Shown here: piece by piece, positions 53,302 to 63,929 of the stretch | Position numbering within the stretch: position 1 is the first letter of the stretch | Layout of the letters: every line of letters begins with the position of its first letter | NCBI GenBank assembly: GCA_964400015.1 | Contig: CAYNRR010000008.1 | Coordinates: forward strand, 10,661 to 74,660 | DNA from: UBA1234 sp964400015 | Lineage (GTDB): Bacteria; Bacillota; Clostridia; TANB77; UBA1234 | Length of the DNA: 64,000 bases | Reading direction: 5' to 3' | Translations under genes and position numbers: made by a program | Notes under the pieces: generated by a model | The model's database searches: none | The model's input: the letters and a program-made list of their open reading frames with translations, nothing else | Told to the model about the DNA's origin: nothing

Positions 53302-56300
53302 ATGAAAAACAAAAAAGGAATATCAATGCTGTCAGTTGTAATTACTGTAATAGTAATTATCATATTATCTACAATCGTAATAACAAGTTCTTCAAACTCG
53401 ATATATCAAGCTGGTGAAAACAAAATAATTCAAGAGTTGGCAGAAGTTAAAAAAGGTGTAGATTCTGTGAGATTGACCAATGCCAAAACAGGAAAAACAG
53501 ATGAAGAAACTATCAATAAAGGATTTATAAAAGTTAGAGTAGAAAATCCACCGGAAAATTTCGTGAGCTTTGATGAGGACAAATCAACAGGCTACGTTGT
53601 GGATTTATCAGTAATAGATTATGAAAAATTAAAAACAGGTCGAGGTTATTTAACGCTAATGAAAGACGATATCGTAACATTCGATGAAGATGATGTTTAT
53701 TTGTATGATAATGCTGGAAAAGTTTATTATGCAAAAGGATATCAAATAGGCGAAGATGACGTATCTTATACAGCAGATAACGATAAAAGAAAAGAAGGCC
53801 CTATAATTGAAGTTATAAGTACGAGCGATGGAGTAATCAAAGTAAAAGTAACTCCAATATACGGTGGAACAATTTCAAGTGTAATGATAGGCACGAAGAG
53901 AGCAACAACATCAGATGGACTAAACTTTGAATTACCAGTAAATAAAAACGGCTCGTACAAAATAATAGCAACTGAAGAAGGTGGAAATTCATCAGTAAAA
54001 GTTGTTGAAGTTGGAGATATATCAGAAACAGCAAGCGAATTAGCAAACTTAAAAGAAGTATATATAAACAACAGAGAAAGTTTCACAAACAACAAAATTG
54101 CAACATTACATATAGACGCAGAAAATGCAGCATACATGAGTGTATCGCAATCAGGCCTAGTAGTGCCAAGTGCTACAGAACTAGGAAAGTGGAGAAAATA
54201 TGAAAGCGAAATAACAGTAACATTAAAAGAAGGCAAAAATCAAATTTATGTATGGTGTAAAAATTCAGACGATGTTCCTACGGACTACAAAATGGCAGAA
54301 ATCATATTAGATACAACACCACCAACAAGAGAAGCTCCAACATATGTAATTAACGGATTTCAAATATTAGTATCATGTGAACAAAGAGATGAAATATCAG
54401 AAAATCTAATTGTAAAATACGGATTTAAAAGAGAACACGCCACAGAATATACATGGCAAGATTCACCAATAATTGTAGATGTAGATCCAGGTGAAAAATA
54501 TGTGCTTATAACAAAAGCAACAGATGAAGCCGGAAACACATCAGAATCAAGAACAACGTTAACAGAAGCAATCATGACAATACCAGACAACGTACAAATA
54601 ACAGCAAACCCATCAGAAGGTTGGACAGACAGAGTACAAGTAACAATAGAATATCCAGACACATATGGCGTGTCGCCATACAAAAATCTTTATAGAGTAG
54701 ACGGTGGAGCGTGGAAAGAAGTAACATCAAACAGAACGTCAATGGTAGTAATAAAAAATTGTAAAATAGAAGCATGCGTATCAGCTATTTTAAATGGACA
54801 AGATACAAAAATGGGAACAATAAAAGTTTTAAGTGTAAACAACATAGACAGAATAGATCCATATATACATGACGTAGAAGATATCGGTCCATACAGACAA
54901 GACGGTTTTGAAATAAAAGCCAAAGTATACGACAAAGAATCAGGACTTGTGGCATGGACAGTAACAACAAGTAAAGACGTTCCAACAACGTGGGACAACA
55001 CATTCGCAGCCACAACAGACACAGTACAAATGAAGTATAGAGTAGAAGTAAATGACATATATTACTTCTGGGTAAAAGACGCAGGAAACAACATGGGATA
55101 TTATGCAGTAGAAGTAACAAACATAGACTTATACGATCCGATAATAACTTCATTCCAAATAACATATGGCCAAGGCGAAGCAACATTAACAGCCAAAGCA
55201 ATAGACGAAGAATTAGGACTAAATGCCTATGCATTCTTAAAAGGACAAAATAAAACTCCAACTGAAAGCGATTGGATTCCAATAGAACAATCAATCACAG
55301 AATGCACATGGTCAACAAAAGTAACAGAAAATGACTACTACAGTATATGGATAAAAGACGTATCAGGCAGAACAGCAATGAATGAAAAATATGTAAGAGT
55401 AAAATACACAGTAACATACGATTACACCACAAACAAAGGAGATACAGTAAGTTTATCAAACAACAAACTAACAATAGGTTGTAACACATATGTAGACTTA
55501 TCGCCAACAGCAGCAAGGGCATACAGTAGTTTCACTGGCTGGAACACAGATCCAAACTCAAAAGCAGCAATAAGCTCACTAAGAGTAGGAGATCCAACAA
55601 CAAATCAAGAAGATATAACAATATATGCAATATTCAAATGGGAAGACAAAATAACATTCTCAAAGAGCACAGAAAACTTAAGATGGGAAATAACATTAAC
55701 AATATCAAAGCACATACCACAATCAACATTGCAATATAGCTACGACAATACGAATTGGACAAACTACACATCAGCATTAACAATAACCAAAAACAGAACA
55801 GTCTACGCAAGAACTTTGATGGATGGAGAAGTAATAAAAGAAGCTCAAATAGCAATAACAAACATATGTGAAAACCATAGCTTCACAACAGCAACATGTA
55901 CATCTAATTCAGTATGTAGATATTGTTCAAAATATAACGGACCTGCGTTAGGACATAATTATGGAGCATATAAAACGTATAAAGAACCAACCTGTACAGC
56001 GACTGGTTCTAAATATAAAACTTGTTCAAGATGTGGAGACCAATCTTGGGCGACGATAGCAGCATTAGGACATAACTTAGTGCAAAAAGTTGTAGATTAC
56101 GCAAAGCAAACATATGCAACATGCACGCAAGCTGCTAGATATTTACATTCTTGTTCAAGGTGTGGAATTTTAAGTGAGCCTACTTTTGCACACGGGTCTT
56201 CATTAGGTCATAGTTGGGGAAGTTGGTATGTAGTAGAAGTAGCATCATGTACTACAGGTGGTAAGAGAGAAAGATATTGCTCTAGATGTCATAAAGTTGA

Positions 56301-56391
56301 TATCTTGACAACTGCTCCTGCAGGTCACAAATGGCAGTCAGCAGGTATGGGAGGACGAGTTTGTGCTAAATGTGGAAAAACACAATACTAA
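53302..56391 (+). CDS. Pilin-anchored surface protein with Ig-like, InlB-like and Cys-rich domains
   Basis: 1029 residues from ATG 53302, ten bases after GAGAGGG; the GTG at 53293 is less likely. The N-terminus KNKKG/ISMLSVVITVIVIIIL is a pilin-like helix with Ser at the +5 place. Residues 30-160 match the giant protein closely: VRVENPPENFVSFDED, STGYVVDL, DDVYLYDNAGKVYYAKGYQ. Ig-like domains follow, with LDTTPPTREAP and VLITKATDEAGNTSESR, then one InlB-like unit (SFTGWNTDP, IYAIFKW). C-x-x-C repeats (about 855-1029; TCSRCGD, HSCSRCG) close the protein. No DUF285 part, no SLH or sortase signal. It looks like a short sister of the giant protein. Confidence 0.8.
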   Translation: MKNKKGISMLSVVITVIVIIILSTIVITSSSNSIYQAGENKIIQELAEVKKGVDSVRLTNAKTGKTDEETINKGFIKVRVENPPENFVSFDEDKSTGYVVDLSVIDYEKLKTGRGYLTLMKDDIVTFDEDDVYLYDNAGKVYYAKGYQIGEDDVSYTADNDKRKEGPIIEVISTSDGVIKVKVTPIYGGTISSVMIGTKRATTSDGLNFELPVNKNGSYKIIATEEGGNSSVKVVEVGDISETASELANLKEVYINNRESFTNNKIATLHIDAENAAYMSVSQSGLVVPSATELGKWRKYESEITVTLKEGKNQIYVWCKNSDDVPTDYKMAEIILDTTPPTREAPTYVINGFQILVSCEQRDEISENLIVKYGFKREHATEYTWQDSPIIVDVDPGEKYVLITKATDEAGNTSESRTTLTEAIMTIPDNVQITANPSEGWTDRVQVTIEYPDTYGVSPYKNLYRVDGGAWKEVTSNRTSMVVIKNCKIEACVSAILNGQDTKMGTIKVLSVNNIDRIDPYIHDVEDIGPYRQDGFEIKAKVYDKESGLVAWTVTTSKDVPTTWDNTFAATTDTVQMKYRVEVNDIYYFWVKDAGNNMGYYAVEVTNIDLYDPIITSFQITYGQGEATLTAKAIDEELGLNAYAFLKGQNKTPTESDWIPIEQSITECTWSTKVTENDYYSIWIKDVSGRTAMNEKYVRVKYTVTYDYTTNKGDTVSLSNNKLTIGCNTYVDLSPTAARAYSSFTGWNTDPNSKAAISSLRVGDPTTNQEDITIYAIFKWEDKITFSKSTENLRWEITLTISKHIPQSTLQYSYDNTNWTNYTSALTITKNRTVYARTLMDGEVIKEAQIAITNICENHSFTTATCTSNSVCRYCSKYNGPALGHNYGAYKTYKEPTCTATGSKYKTCSRCGDQSWATIAALGHNLVQKVVDYAKQTYATCTQAARYLHSCSRCGILSEPTFAHGSSLGHSWGSWYVVEVASCTTGGKRERYCSRCHKVDILTTAPAGHKWQSAGMGGRVCAKCGKTQY

Positions 56392-56424
56392 TAAAAGCTA
56401 ACTCAATACACTAATATGAACTTT

Positions 56425-56481
56425 ATAACGTTCTTAAATTTGCGAAAATTTTAAACGCATCTTTAAGAACGTTATTTTTTA
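56425..56481 (+). terminator. Terminator after the second pilin-anchored gene
   Basis: ATAACGTTCTTAAA (56425-56438) and TTTAAGAACGTTAT (56462-56475), then six T in all. Confidence 0.8.
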
Positions 56482-56532
56482 TTGTAAAATAGAAAAGAAG
56501 AGATTTAAAATCAAAAAGAAAGGGGTAAAAAA

Positions 56533-57327
56533 ATGACATTAGAAAACATATCTAATAACATTAGAAAAAGCATTATAACTCAGATAAACAGTGCACATTC
56601 AGGCCATCCAGGTGGAGCACTTTCGTGTGCAGACATTTTAGTTACGATATATTACAAAACAATAAAAGAAGGAGATAAAGTAATTTTATCAAAAGGTCAT
56701 GCATCAGCTGCTTTATACGCAGTTCTTGCAGAAAAAGGCTTCTTTGAAAAAGAAGAATTAACAACATTTAGAAAAATAAACAGTAGATTACAAGGTCACC
56801 CATCACTTCACAAAACGCCAGGAGTAGATGCACCGAGTGGTTCATTAGGCCAAGGATTATCAATAGCAAACGGAATTGCTATGTCGTTTAAAATGGACAA
56901 AAAAGAAAACTATGTCTATTGCATAATAGGCGATGGTGAATCGCAGGAAGGACAAATTTGGGAAGCTGCGATGACAGCGTCACATTATAAACTAAATAAC
57001 GTGATTTCCTTTTTAGATCACAATAATCTTCAAATAGATGGAACAAACGATGAAGTCATGACTATCATGCCACTAAAAGAAAAATTTGAAGCATTTGGCT
57101 GGTATGTACAAGAAATAGACGGACATAATTTTAAAGAAATAGAAGAAGCAATCGAAAAAGCAAAGATGCAAGAAAAACCATCAATGATAGTAGCAAACAC
57201 AATAAAAGGAAAAGGCATATCATTTATGGAAAATCAAGTAGGTTGGCATGGTAAGGCACCTAACGAAGAAGAATACCGAAAAGCGATGGAAGAATTAAAT
57301 AAATTTGAAGAAGGGGGCGAAAACTAA
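56533..57327 (+). CDS. Transketolase, N-terminal subunit
   Basis: 264 residues. SGHPGGALSCADILVTIYY is the transketolase start, LSKGHASAALYAVL contains a ThDP/substrate His, and GDGESQEGQIWEAA with HNNLQIDG forms the ThDP-magnesium motif (GDG...N). AAGGGG precedes the ATG. With the next gene it forms the split two-subunit transketolase common in Clostridia and archaea, moving two-carbon units in the pentose phosphate pathway. Its stop is one base before the ATG of the partner. Confidence 0.93.
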   Translation: MTLENISNNIRKSIITQINSAHSGHPGGALSCADILVTIYYKTIKEGDKVILSKGHASAALYAVLAEKGFFEKEELTTFRKINSRLQGHPSLHKTPGVDAPSGSLGQGLSIANGIAMSFKMDKKENYVYCIIGDGESQEGQIWEAAMTASHYKLNNVISFLDHNNLQIDGTNDEVMTIMPLKEKFEAFGWYVQEIDGHNFKEIEEAIEKAKMQEKPSMIVANTIKGKGISFMENQVGWHGKAPNEEEYRKAMEELNKFEEGGEN

Positions 57328-58268
57328 TGAAAGCAACACGTGAAAGTTATGGTGAAGCATTGGCAATGCTAGGTGACAAATACGAAAACTTAGTAGTACT
57401 TGATGCAGACTTATCAGGAGCAACAAAAACAAATCAATTCAAGAAAAAATTTCCCGAAAGATTTATAAACGTCGGAATATCAGAACAAGACTTAATGGGC
57501 ACAGCAGCAGGATTAGCATTAGGTGGAAAAATTCCATTTGCAAGCACATTTGCAGTTTTCGCAACAGGAAGGGCATACGATCAAATAAGAAACACAATAT
57601 GCTATGGAAATATAAACGTAAAAATAGGAGCAACGCATGCAGGAATAACCGTAGGCGAGGATGGAGCAACGCATCAATCATTAGAAGACATAAGTTTGAT
57701 GAGAGGACTTCCAAACATGACAGTGCTTTCACCATCAGACGACAGACAAACAAAATGGATAATAGAAGAAGCAATAAAAATAAACGGACCAGTCTACGTA
57801 AGACTTACAAGACCTGCAAAAGAAGAAATCTACCGCGAAGGAGAAACATTTGAGCTAGGAAAAGGAAAAATGCATGGGCAAGGAAAAGATGCAACAATCA
57901 TAGCCACAGGCGTGACGGTAGGCGAAGCACTAAAAGCACAACGTGACCTAATTGGAGAAGGAGTAAACGTACGAGTAATAGACATGCACACGATAAAACC
58001 ATTAGACAAAGAAATAATACTAAAAGCAGCACGCGAAACAAATCACCTAATAACAGTAGAAGACCACAGCACAATCGGAGGATTAGGCAGTGCAGTGTGC
58101 GACGTAATAGCAACAGCAACAAGCGAAGAACTAGGAGAAAAACACATAACAGTAACAAAAATAGGGATAAATGACGAATTTGGAATGTCAGGCAAATGGG
58201 ACGAACTAATGAAATGGTACAAAATAGATTCAAAAGGCATAAAGGAAAAAATAAAGGAGATACTGTAA
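57327..58268 (+). CDS. Transketolase, C-terminal subunit
   Basis: 313 residues. NVGISEQDLMGTAAGLALGG is the pyrimidine-binding domain, with the catalytic Glu in SEQD. AGITVGEDGATHQSLEDISLMR and LSPSDD follow, then the C-terminal domain with VTVEDHSTIGGLGSAV (read as TVEDHSTIGGLGSAV). The start overlaps the end of the N-terminal subunit (TAATG), so the two are translated together. Confidence 0.93.
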   Translation: MKATRESYGEALAMLGDKYENLVVLDADLSGATKTNQFKKKFPERFINVGISEQDLMGTAAGLALGGKIPFASTFAVFATGRAYDQIRNTICYGNINVKIGATHAGITVGEDGATHQSLEDISLMRGLPNMTVLSPSDDRQTKWIIEEAIKINGPVYVRLTRPAKEEIYREGETFELGKGKMHGQGKDATIIATGVTVGEALKAQRDLIGEGVNVRVIDMHTIKPLDKEIILKAARETNHLITVEDHSTIGGLGSAVCDVIATATSEELGEKHITVTKIGINDEFGMSGKWDELMKWYKIDSKGIKEKIKEIL

Positions 58269-58282
58269 AGTATCTCCTTATT
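58256..58282. terminator. Terminator between transketolase and aminopeptidase
   Basis: GGAGATAC, a six-base loop, GTATCTCC; it overlaps the transketolase stop. The T-rich tail is better on the leftward strand (TTTATTTTTT), so it may act mainly for the aminopeptidase. Confidence 0.65.
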
Positions 58283-58303
58283 CTGTAATTTTTATAATAA
58301 ACT

Positions 58304-59719
58304 CTATTTCATAAAAACTTTATATGCTTTATAAGACATATAAACATCAAACTTACTTGTAACTTCATAAGGCGAATGCATTGATAAAACAGGAGTTCCA
58401 CAGTCAATAACATCCATTCCTTTATTAGCAAGGATATAAGCGATAGTTCCACCGCCACCCTCATCAACTTTACCAAGTTCACTAATTTGGAATCTAACCT
58501 TGTTAGAATCAAATAATTTTCTAAGCTCAGCGACAAATTCAGCATTAGCATCACTAGCACCAGACTTACCACGAGCACCAGTATATTTATTCAAACCAAC
58601 ACCGAAACCGAAGAAAGAAGCATTTCTCTTTTCAGCAACAGAAGCATAAATAGGATCAAAAGCACCATCAACATCAGCTGAAAGCATTCTAGAATTAGCC
58701 AAAACTCTATTTATAACATTATTATCTTTATCCTGTTTAGTTAATCTTAAAAGTTCTCCAACAAAAGTCTCAAAAGTTCTAGCTTCCATACCAGTATTAC
58801 CAATACTTCCGATTTCTTCTTTATCAACAAGTAGGCAAATAGCAGTCTTTTTAGGATTTTCAGTTTCCAAAATAGCTTTAAGAGAAGTATAAGCACAAAC
58901 TCTGTCATCTTGACCATAACCAGCAACCATACTTCTATCAAAGCCTAAAGACTTAGCATTAAAAGCAGGAACGATTTCAAGTTCAGCACTAATAAAATCT
59001 TTCTCAACAATACCATATTTCTCATTCAAAATTTTCATGATATTAAGTTTAACTTTTTCAGAAACTTTTTCATCATCAAAAGGAATGTTGCCAATCAACA
59101 AATTTAAATCCTCGCCATCAATACCTTCAGAAAGCTTTTTCTCCATTTGTCTTCTAGCCATATGAGGAAGCAAATCAGTAATAACAAAAGTCAAATCATC
59201 ATTCTCATCACCAACTCTAACCTCAACAACACTACCATCCTTAAGAGCAACAACGCCATGGATAGCCAAAGGAATAGTAACCCATTGATACTTCTTAATG
59301 CCACCATAATAATGAGTTTTCAAATATCCGAAGCCGGAATCTTCATAAAGAGGATTAGGCTTCAAATCTAAACGAGGAGAATCAATGTGAGCACCAACAA
59401 CATTTAAACCATGCTCCATATCCTCACTACCAATAACAGCAAGAATAATATTCTTATCTCTGTTAACAAAATAAACCTTATCGCCAGCCTTCAAAGATTT
59501 AAACTTGCTAAGAGGCTTAAACCCAGCTTTTTCAGCTTGAACCTTAGCCTCCTTAACAGCCTCCCTCTCAGTTTTACAACAATTCAAAAAATCAATATAT
59601 CCATCACAAAACTTAAAAACAGACTTCATCTCAGAAGCAGACAAGCCTTCCCATCCGCTTTTATCATTCACAAGAAGCTCATCCTTAAGTTTTTGACCAG
59701 CACTTTTAACATCAGCCAT
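58304..59719 (-). CDS. M18 family zinc aminopeptidase
   Basis: 471 residues, AGGAGG seven bases before the ATG. Zinc and catalytic residues are visible: VVGAHIDSPRLDLKPNPLY (His), GYGQDDRVCAYTSL (Asp), LVDKEEIGS (Glu pair), SADVDGAFDP (Asp) and LSMHSPYE (His). M18 enzymes are cytosolic dodecamers that remove N-terminal acidic or neutral residues. It runs opposite to its neighbours and is a single-gene unit. Confidence 0.93.
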   Translation of the reverse strand: MADVKSAGQKLKDELLVNDKSGWEGLSASEMKSVFKFCDGYIDFLNCCKTEREAVKEAKVQAEKAGFKPLSKFKSLKAGDKVYFVNRDKNIILAVIGSEDMEHGLNVVGAHIDSPRLDLKPNPLYEDSGFGYLKTHYYGGIKKYQWVTIPLAIHGVVALKDGSVVEVRVGDENDDLTFVITDLLPHMARRQMEKKLSEGIDGEDLNLLIGNIPFDDEKVSEKVKLNIMKILNEKYGIVEKDFISAELEIVPAFNAKSLGFDRSMVAGYGQDDRVCAYTSLKAILETENPKKTAICLLVDKEEIGSIGNTGMEARTFETFVGELLRLTKQDKDNNVINRVLANSRMLSADVDGAFDPIYASVAEKRNASFFGFGVGLNKYTGARGKSGASDANAEFVAELRKLFDSNKVRFQISELGKVDEGGGGTIAYILANKGMDVIDCGTPVLSMHSPYEVTSKFDVYMSYKAYKVFMK

Positions 59720-59785
59720 AATAAATCAAACCTCCTAAAATATTATAATCATATGCCAACATTATATACATAAAAAAAACAAAAC

Positions 59786-59870
59786 GCAACACCGGGGACG
59801 TCCGTTAAATGTGTCAAAATTTCTAGAAATTGTCAAAAAATACACATTTAACGGACGTCCCCAGTGTTGC
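59786..59870. repeat. Full palindromic repeat element (REP-like)
   Basis: Left arm GCAACACCGGGGACGTCCGT continuing to TAAATGTGT; the right arm is its complement with one mismatch, around a loop of about 27 bases. The whole can fold into a long hairpin. The core is the same as the single arms at 49614, 51032 and 52318 and the palindrome at 63849. No transposase of the IS200/RAYT type is in the window. Confidence 0.9.
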
Positions 59871-59895
59871 AAAATTTGGCAAAAAATAGTATAAT
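59867..59895 (+). promoter_or_regulatory. Promoter of the SLH gene, -35 in the repeat element
   Basis: TTGCAA (59867-59872), 17 bases, perfect TATAAT (59890-59895). The first four bases of the -35 are the last bases of the palindrome. Confidence 0.65.
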
Positions 59896-59942
59896 AGTTC
59901 TAACTATATATTGGTAATTTACCTATTAGAGGAGGGGTGCAA

Positions 59943-60554
59943 ATGATGAAGAAATTTGTGAGTTTTTTATGTGTGATGGTGATAGTACTGCTCACGACGA
60001 TGCCTGTTTTTGCAACAAGCTTTTCGGATTTAGATGCGTCTCATTGGGCGTATAACAATATCATAAATTTAGCTAATCAAGGTATTGTTAATGGATATGA
60101 GGATGGGACTTTTAAACCTGAAAATATGGTTACGTATGGTGAGTTTATGAAATTGATCATGTGTACATATATGCCGAAAAATAAAATTGCTACATTTACA
60201 GGATTGCCACATTGGGCTTTGGGTTATGTTTATGCTGCAGAAGCACAGGGGCTGATACCAGCTGGTTATGTTTCTGTAGAAAAATTAGATAAAGCAATAG
60301 ATAGGATTAACATGGTAAAACTTTTAGCTTTAGTTGAAACAAATCTTACTTCTAAAGGGTATGAAAAAACAAAAGAGTTAGATTTTATAGATATAGATAG
60401 TTTACCTGCGGAATATGTTGAATATTTAGAGTGTGTGGTAAATAAAGGATATATTTTAGGAAATCCAGATAAAACATTTAAACCAACAGACAATTTGTCA
60501 AGAGCAGAAATGGCAACTATCTTAACTAGAATTAGGGGAGGTGGCGTATCATGA
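59943..60554 (+). CDS. Secreted SLH-domain protein
   Basis: 203 residues from ATG 59943, after GAGGAGGGG; ATG 59946 is equally possible and the upstream GTG overlaps the ribosome site. A signal peptide (cleavage near VFA-TS) is followed by SLH units: SDLDASHWAYNNIINLANQG with FKPENMVTYGEF, a middle unit with PHWALGYVYAAEAQGLI, and a last one with VVNKGYILGNPDKTFKPTDN and LSRAEMATIL. Almost nothing but SLH, so perhaps a wall-bound scaffold. Its stop overlaps the start of the next gene (ATGA), suggesting coupled translation with the large secreted protein. Confidence 0.85.
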   Translation: MMKKFVSFLCVMVIVLLTTMPVFATSFSDLDASHWAYNNIINLANQGIVNGYEDGTFKPENMVTYGEFMKLIMCTYMPKNKIATFTGLPHWALGYVYAAEAQGLIPAGYVSVEKLDKAIDRINMVKLLALVETNLTSKGYEKTKELDFIDIDSLPAEYVEYLECVVNKGYILGNPDKTFKPTDNLSRAEMATILTRIRGGGVS

Positions 60555-63500
60555 AAAAGCAATCAATTTTTATTAGTATATTTTTAATGTTCTTAATTTT
60601 ACCTAATCTGACATTTGCTGATACTTATACTGAATCGGATATGTCGAATAGGGAAACTACTGTAATTGATGGCGTAACCTATATAAATTATGGTGAACCT
60701 GTAGCTGGTTTTAATTATCAAGGCGGTTTATATGTCTCTGAAAACTATATAGATGCTAATGGAGTTCCTCATAAGGTGCGGAGAGGGTTACCCTGTTCCT
60801 GGTATAAGTTTTGATGAAAAAGGAAATACAGGAAATGTAAGAGAAGGAGAGAATATAACTATAGAGGATTCAACTATACCTGGAGACCGTAGCGATAAAA
60901 TGACATTAGATGTTAATGCAAATCTTGTATTGAAAGATGGGGATTCGTATACAAATCCTAAAGCTACGATTGCTATTTACGATGGTGATATAATGACAAA
61001 AGAAAGTTTTGTTGCTCAAATAAATGAATATGGTTGGTTTGATTATATATTGCCAGAAGGTCAGACAGAGTGGACTGTTGAGTCTTATGAAGAAGCTATG
61101 GAATCAAGGAATATAGATCCTTGGGTTCATGCTGGAACTATGCTAAATGCTGAAATTTATACTAGTGAAATAACAGTTGATGGTACTTTTAATCCCAAAA
61201 CAGGACAGATGGAATATATAATTACTATTGATGGAAGAATATATACAATTACAGAATTGGGCATTGAAGGAGAAATGATAGAATTATGGATGCAAAATAA
61301 ATTACATAAAGTAAAAGGTGAAGATACAAAGGCAGAAGAGTTAAAGGATCCAGATGATCCAGATGACGATCCTGATAACCCAGACGATTCTGGTGGTGGT
61401 TCTTCTGGCAAAGGCGGAGAATGGAGTGATTATGGCGCAGCATCTGTTAGCGCAAATGTTTGGAGCGATAAATATACTGTATCAGTTGCAATACCAACTA
61501 GTGAAATGGTTAATGGCTCTGTAACTGCAAGCGACATGAGTTGGTACTATAATATTAAAAAGAAATCGGATGCGAAAAGTTATACTATAGATGGCATAAC
61601 GATACATTGGGAACCATATGAATATGAAGTAAAAGTTAATGATTATGAAAAAAACAATTCTGGTGATTGGGTTGTAATAGGTTATCATATGGAGACAAGA
61701 ATAGCATATAGATATTCAGAAACCGTTTCAGTTACAGGTACATATACTACACATTATTTCGCAGTAGATAGAGCTGAAATGAATAAGTTAAGTCAAGAAG
61801 TTGGTGGAACTAAAAAAGGGGGTGCAACAGTTTCAAACCCTGCAACAGGAGTACTAGCTAGTGTAGGTGGCCCAGATCTTGCAGGTTCTATAAGTCGTAG
61901 TGGTGGAATCGTTTTTGATGAAGGCAGAATGAATAAAGGAAGCTTTAGTACATATGCAGAGACTAGAGGTGGTGCTATTGCAAGTGCTCAAAGCACTATT
62001 GCAGCAAGGATAAAAAAGGCATCTTATGTAAAAAATGATGAATTGGTTATAAAGAGTAATGTGTTAGGTGGTCAAACAAAGTGGGACGAAGAGTTTAAGG
62101 CTACGCCATATGAAGCTCCATCATATCTAACTAACCCTTCAATAGGAAGCGTTAGTTCATCTGGTTCAAAGATGATTCCTTCAAATAAAGCAAACGGAAC
62201 TTATGCAAGTTCAGCATCTGCAAGATACATACAAGTTCCTGGTTTTGATGGAAGAGGAGATTATAGTATAGGCGCAGGCGCTCCAAACGTATTTGTTTGG
62301 ACACCAGTTGTTAATAATTCAACAGTTAAATCAGAAGCATTTGTAAATCAAAAGATTACACAAGAATCTGGCATAACATATTTACAATTAGATAAAAAAT
62401 TCACAATAACGATTCCTAGAGCAGGCACACACATTTCTTCTAAAGGATATGGCTCAAGAAATTACAACTCATATCAAGCTGTTCCAGGAAGTGCATCAAA
62501 TTGGGGCAAATTGAAAGATGTTAAGTTACCATTTGACGCATATCTTCAACCAAGTAACACATTGATAAAAGCCAATACATGGCTGAGCGATCTTGGTCTT
62601 GCAACAACGCAAGAATCCTACTCGTTCTTGATTCCGGTATGGTCACAAGAAGCAAAAGGCGAAATCGCAGTTAGAGTTGTTGCAGAAAACATTCCTGCTT
62701 ATGCAAACGGTTCTAGTTGTTTGGAAGGTTTTATTCAAGATGGAGCAAACTTAAGTTATACAAGATATGTTGCAGAAAAGAAAATTCCAGTTGAAGTAAT
62801 CGGTAAGATATATGATTTAAGAATATCAGCAACAAATGACCCATGGTGGCCAGGAATTATAGGAAAGATAGGTCAATATATTACAGCATCAGAATTCCCA
62901 TTTGGACAATCAGGTCAAAACCAAATGAAACAATATAAATTCGCACCTAAACTAGGCTATATGGTTGAATTTGATTTCAAAACAAAAGGCGTAAAAACAG
63001 ATAACGTAGACGCAAGTGTTCAACCAAAAGGATTCTATTTCATAGGCAAGAATGGAGGAACAGCTGAAGAAGTAGATTTGTATTTTAAAACGGCAATAAA
63101 TCAATATGTAAAAATATCAACAACAGAAAATAACCCAGACATACTAGTAAACTTGTCAAACAAATTTATGCAAGTCACAACAGCAGAACTTATTGATTCA
63201 AGAAGAATTATGAAAGAACAAGTTGGTGTGCTTTATACATATGCAGAAAATGTATTGATAGGCAAAGTTTCAGCAATGAAAATTCCAGAAAAATTGAGAC
63301 TATGCTACAACAACTTTGCAGAATACACTAATAAATTGTACGGCAAAGATGAAACAGCAATTTCAAATGATGCAAATGGTGGACTATCATATAGCACAGG
63401 AAAATATGACAAAGTAACAAATGGTAGAGACACAGTAATAGCATCAGTTGGCCACTGGTACGCAGCATACAGATTGCCAAGTTCAACAATCGCTGTACCA

Positions 63501-63836
63501 AAAGGCACAACAGTAAAACAAATATTAGCAAATCCAAATATCGCAAAGAAAAATGGATATATCTTAATAAAATTTGACTTAATTGCAAAAGACGGAAATG
63601 AAGACTACTTAAGATATACAGGTCCAGAATCATTAGCAGGTACATACGAAAAAGATGATGATGGAAACGAACAAAAATGGCAAGACCCAGAAACAGGCAA
63701 CCCAGATCCAACATCACCAAACCAAACAGTAGAATTACCAAACGGTAATCCAGGTGTAGTTCCAGACGGAATAGTAATCTTATTCGAAACAGACTTAAGA
63801 GCAAACGACGATTACGAAGTAGTAGGAACCCACTAA
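60551..63836 (+). pseudogene. Large secreted protein interrupted by one frameshift
   Basis: ATG 60551 overlaps the SLH gene stop; GGGGAGGTGG lies upstream. The first frame gives a signal peptide (MKKQSIFISIFLMFLILPNL, then TFADT) and runs to NGVPHKV near 60780. One frame over the text continues without a gap as GEGYPVPGISFDEKGNTGN and stays open for about 1010 residues to 63836. Intact, the protein would be about 1094 residues. It has an acidic linker DDPDDDPDNPDDSGGGSSGK near residue 275, then Ser/Tyr-rich beta domains (WSDKYTVSVAIPTSEMVNGS). It ends in a Pro/Asn-rich tail. No family recognised with certainty. The break may be a sequencing error, a recent mutation or phase switching. Confidence 0.75.
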
Positions 63837-63848
63837 ATAAAAACCAGA

Positions 63849-63929
63849 GACACCGGGGACGTCCGTTAAATGTTTCAAAATTTCCAGAAAAAAGAAAAAA
63901 ATGAACATTTAACGGACGTCCCCGGTGTT
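63849..63929. repeat. Full palindromic repeat element (REP-like)
   Basis: ACACCGGGGACGTCCGTTAA and onward against its complement ending CCCCGGTGTT, loop of about 30 bases. It lies 13 bases after the stop of the large secreted protein. The last 70 bases of the window hold no further gene that I can support. Confidence 0.9.

Noticed and set aside
57463..58233. Leu-rich leftward frames opposite the transketolase genes
   Set aside because: Shadow frames of a well-supported coding region, with the compositional bias expected for antisense reading of A-rich codons.
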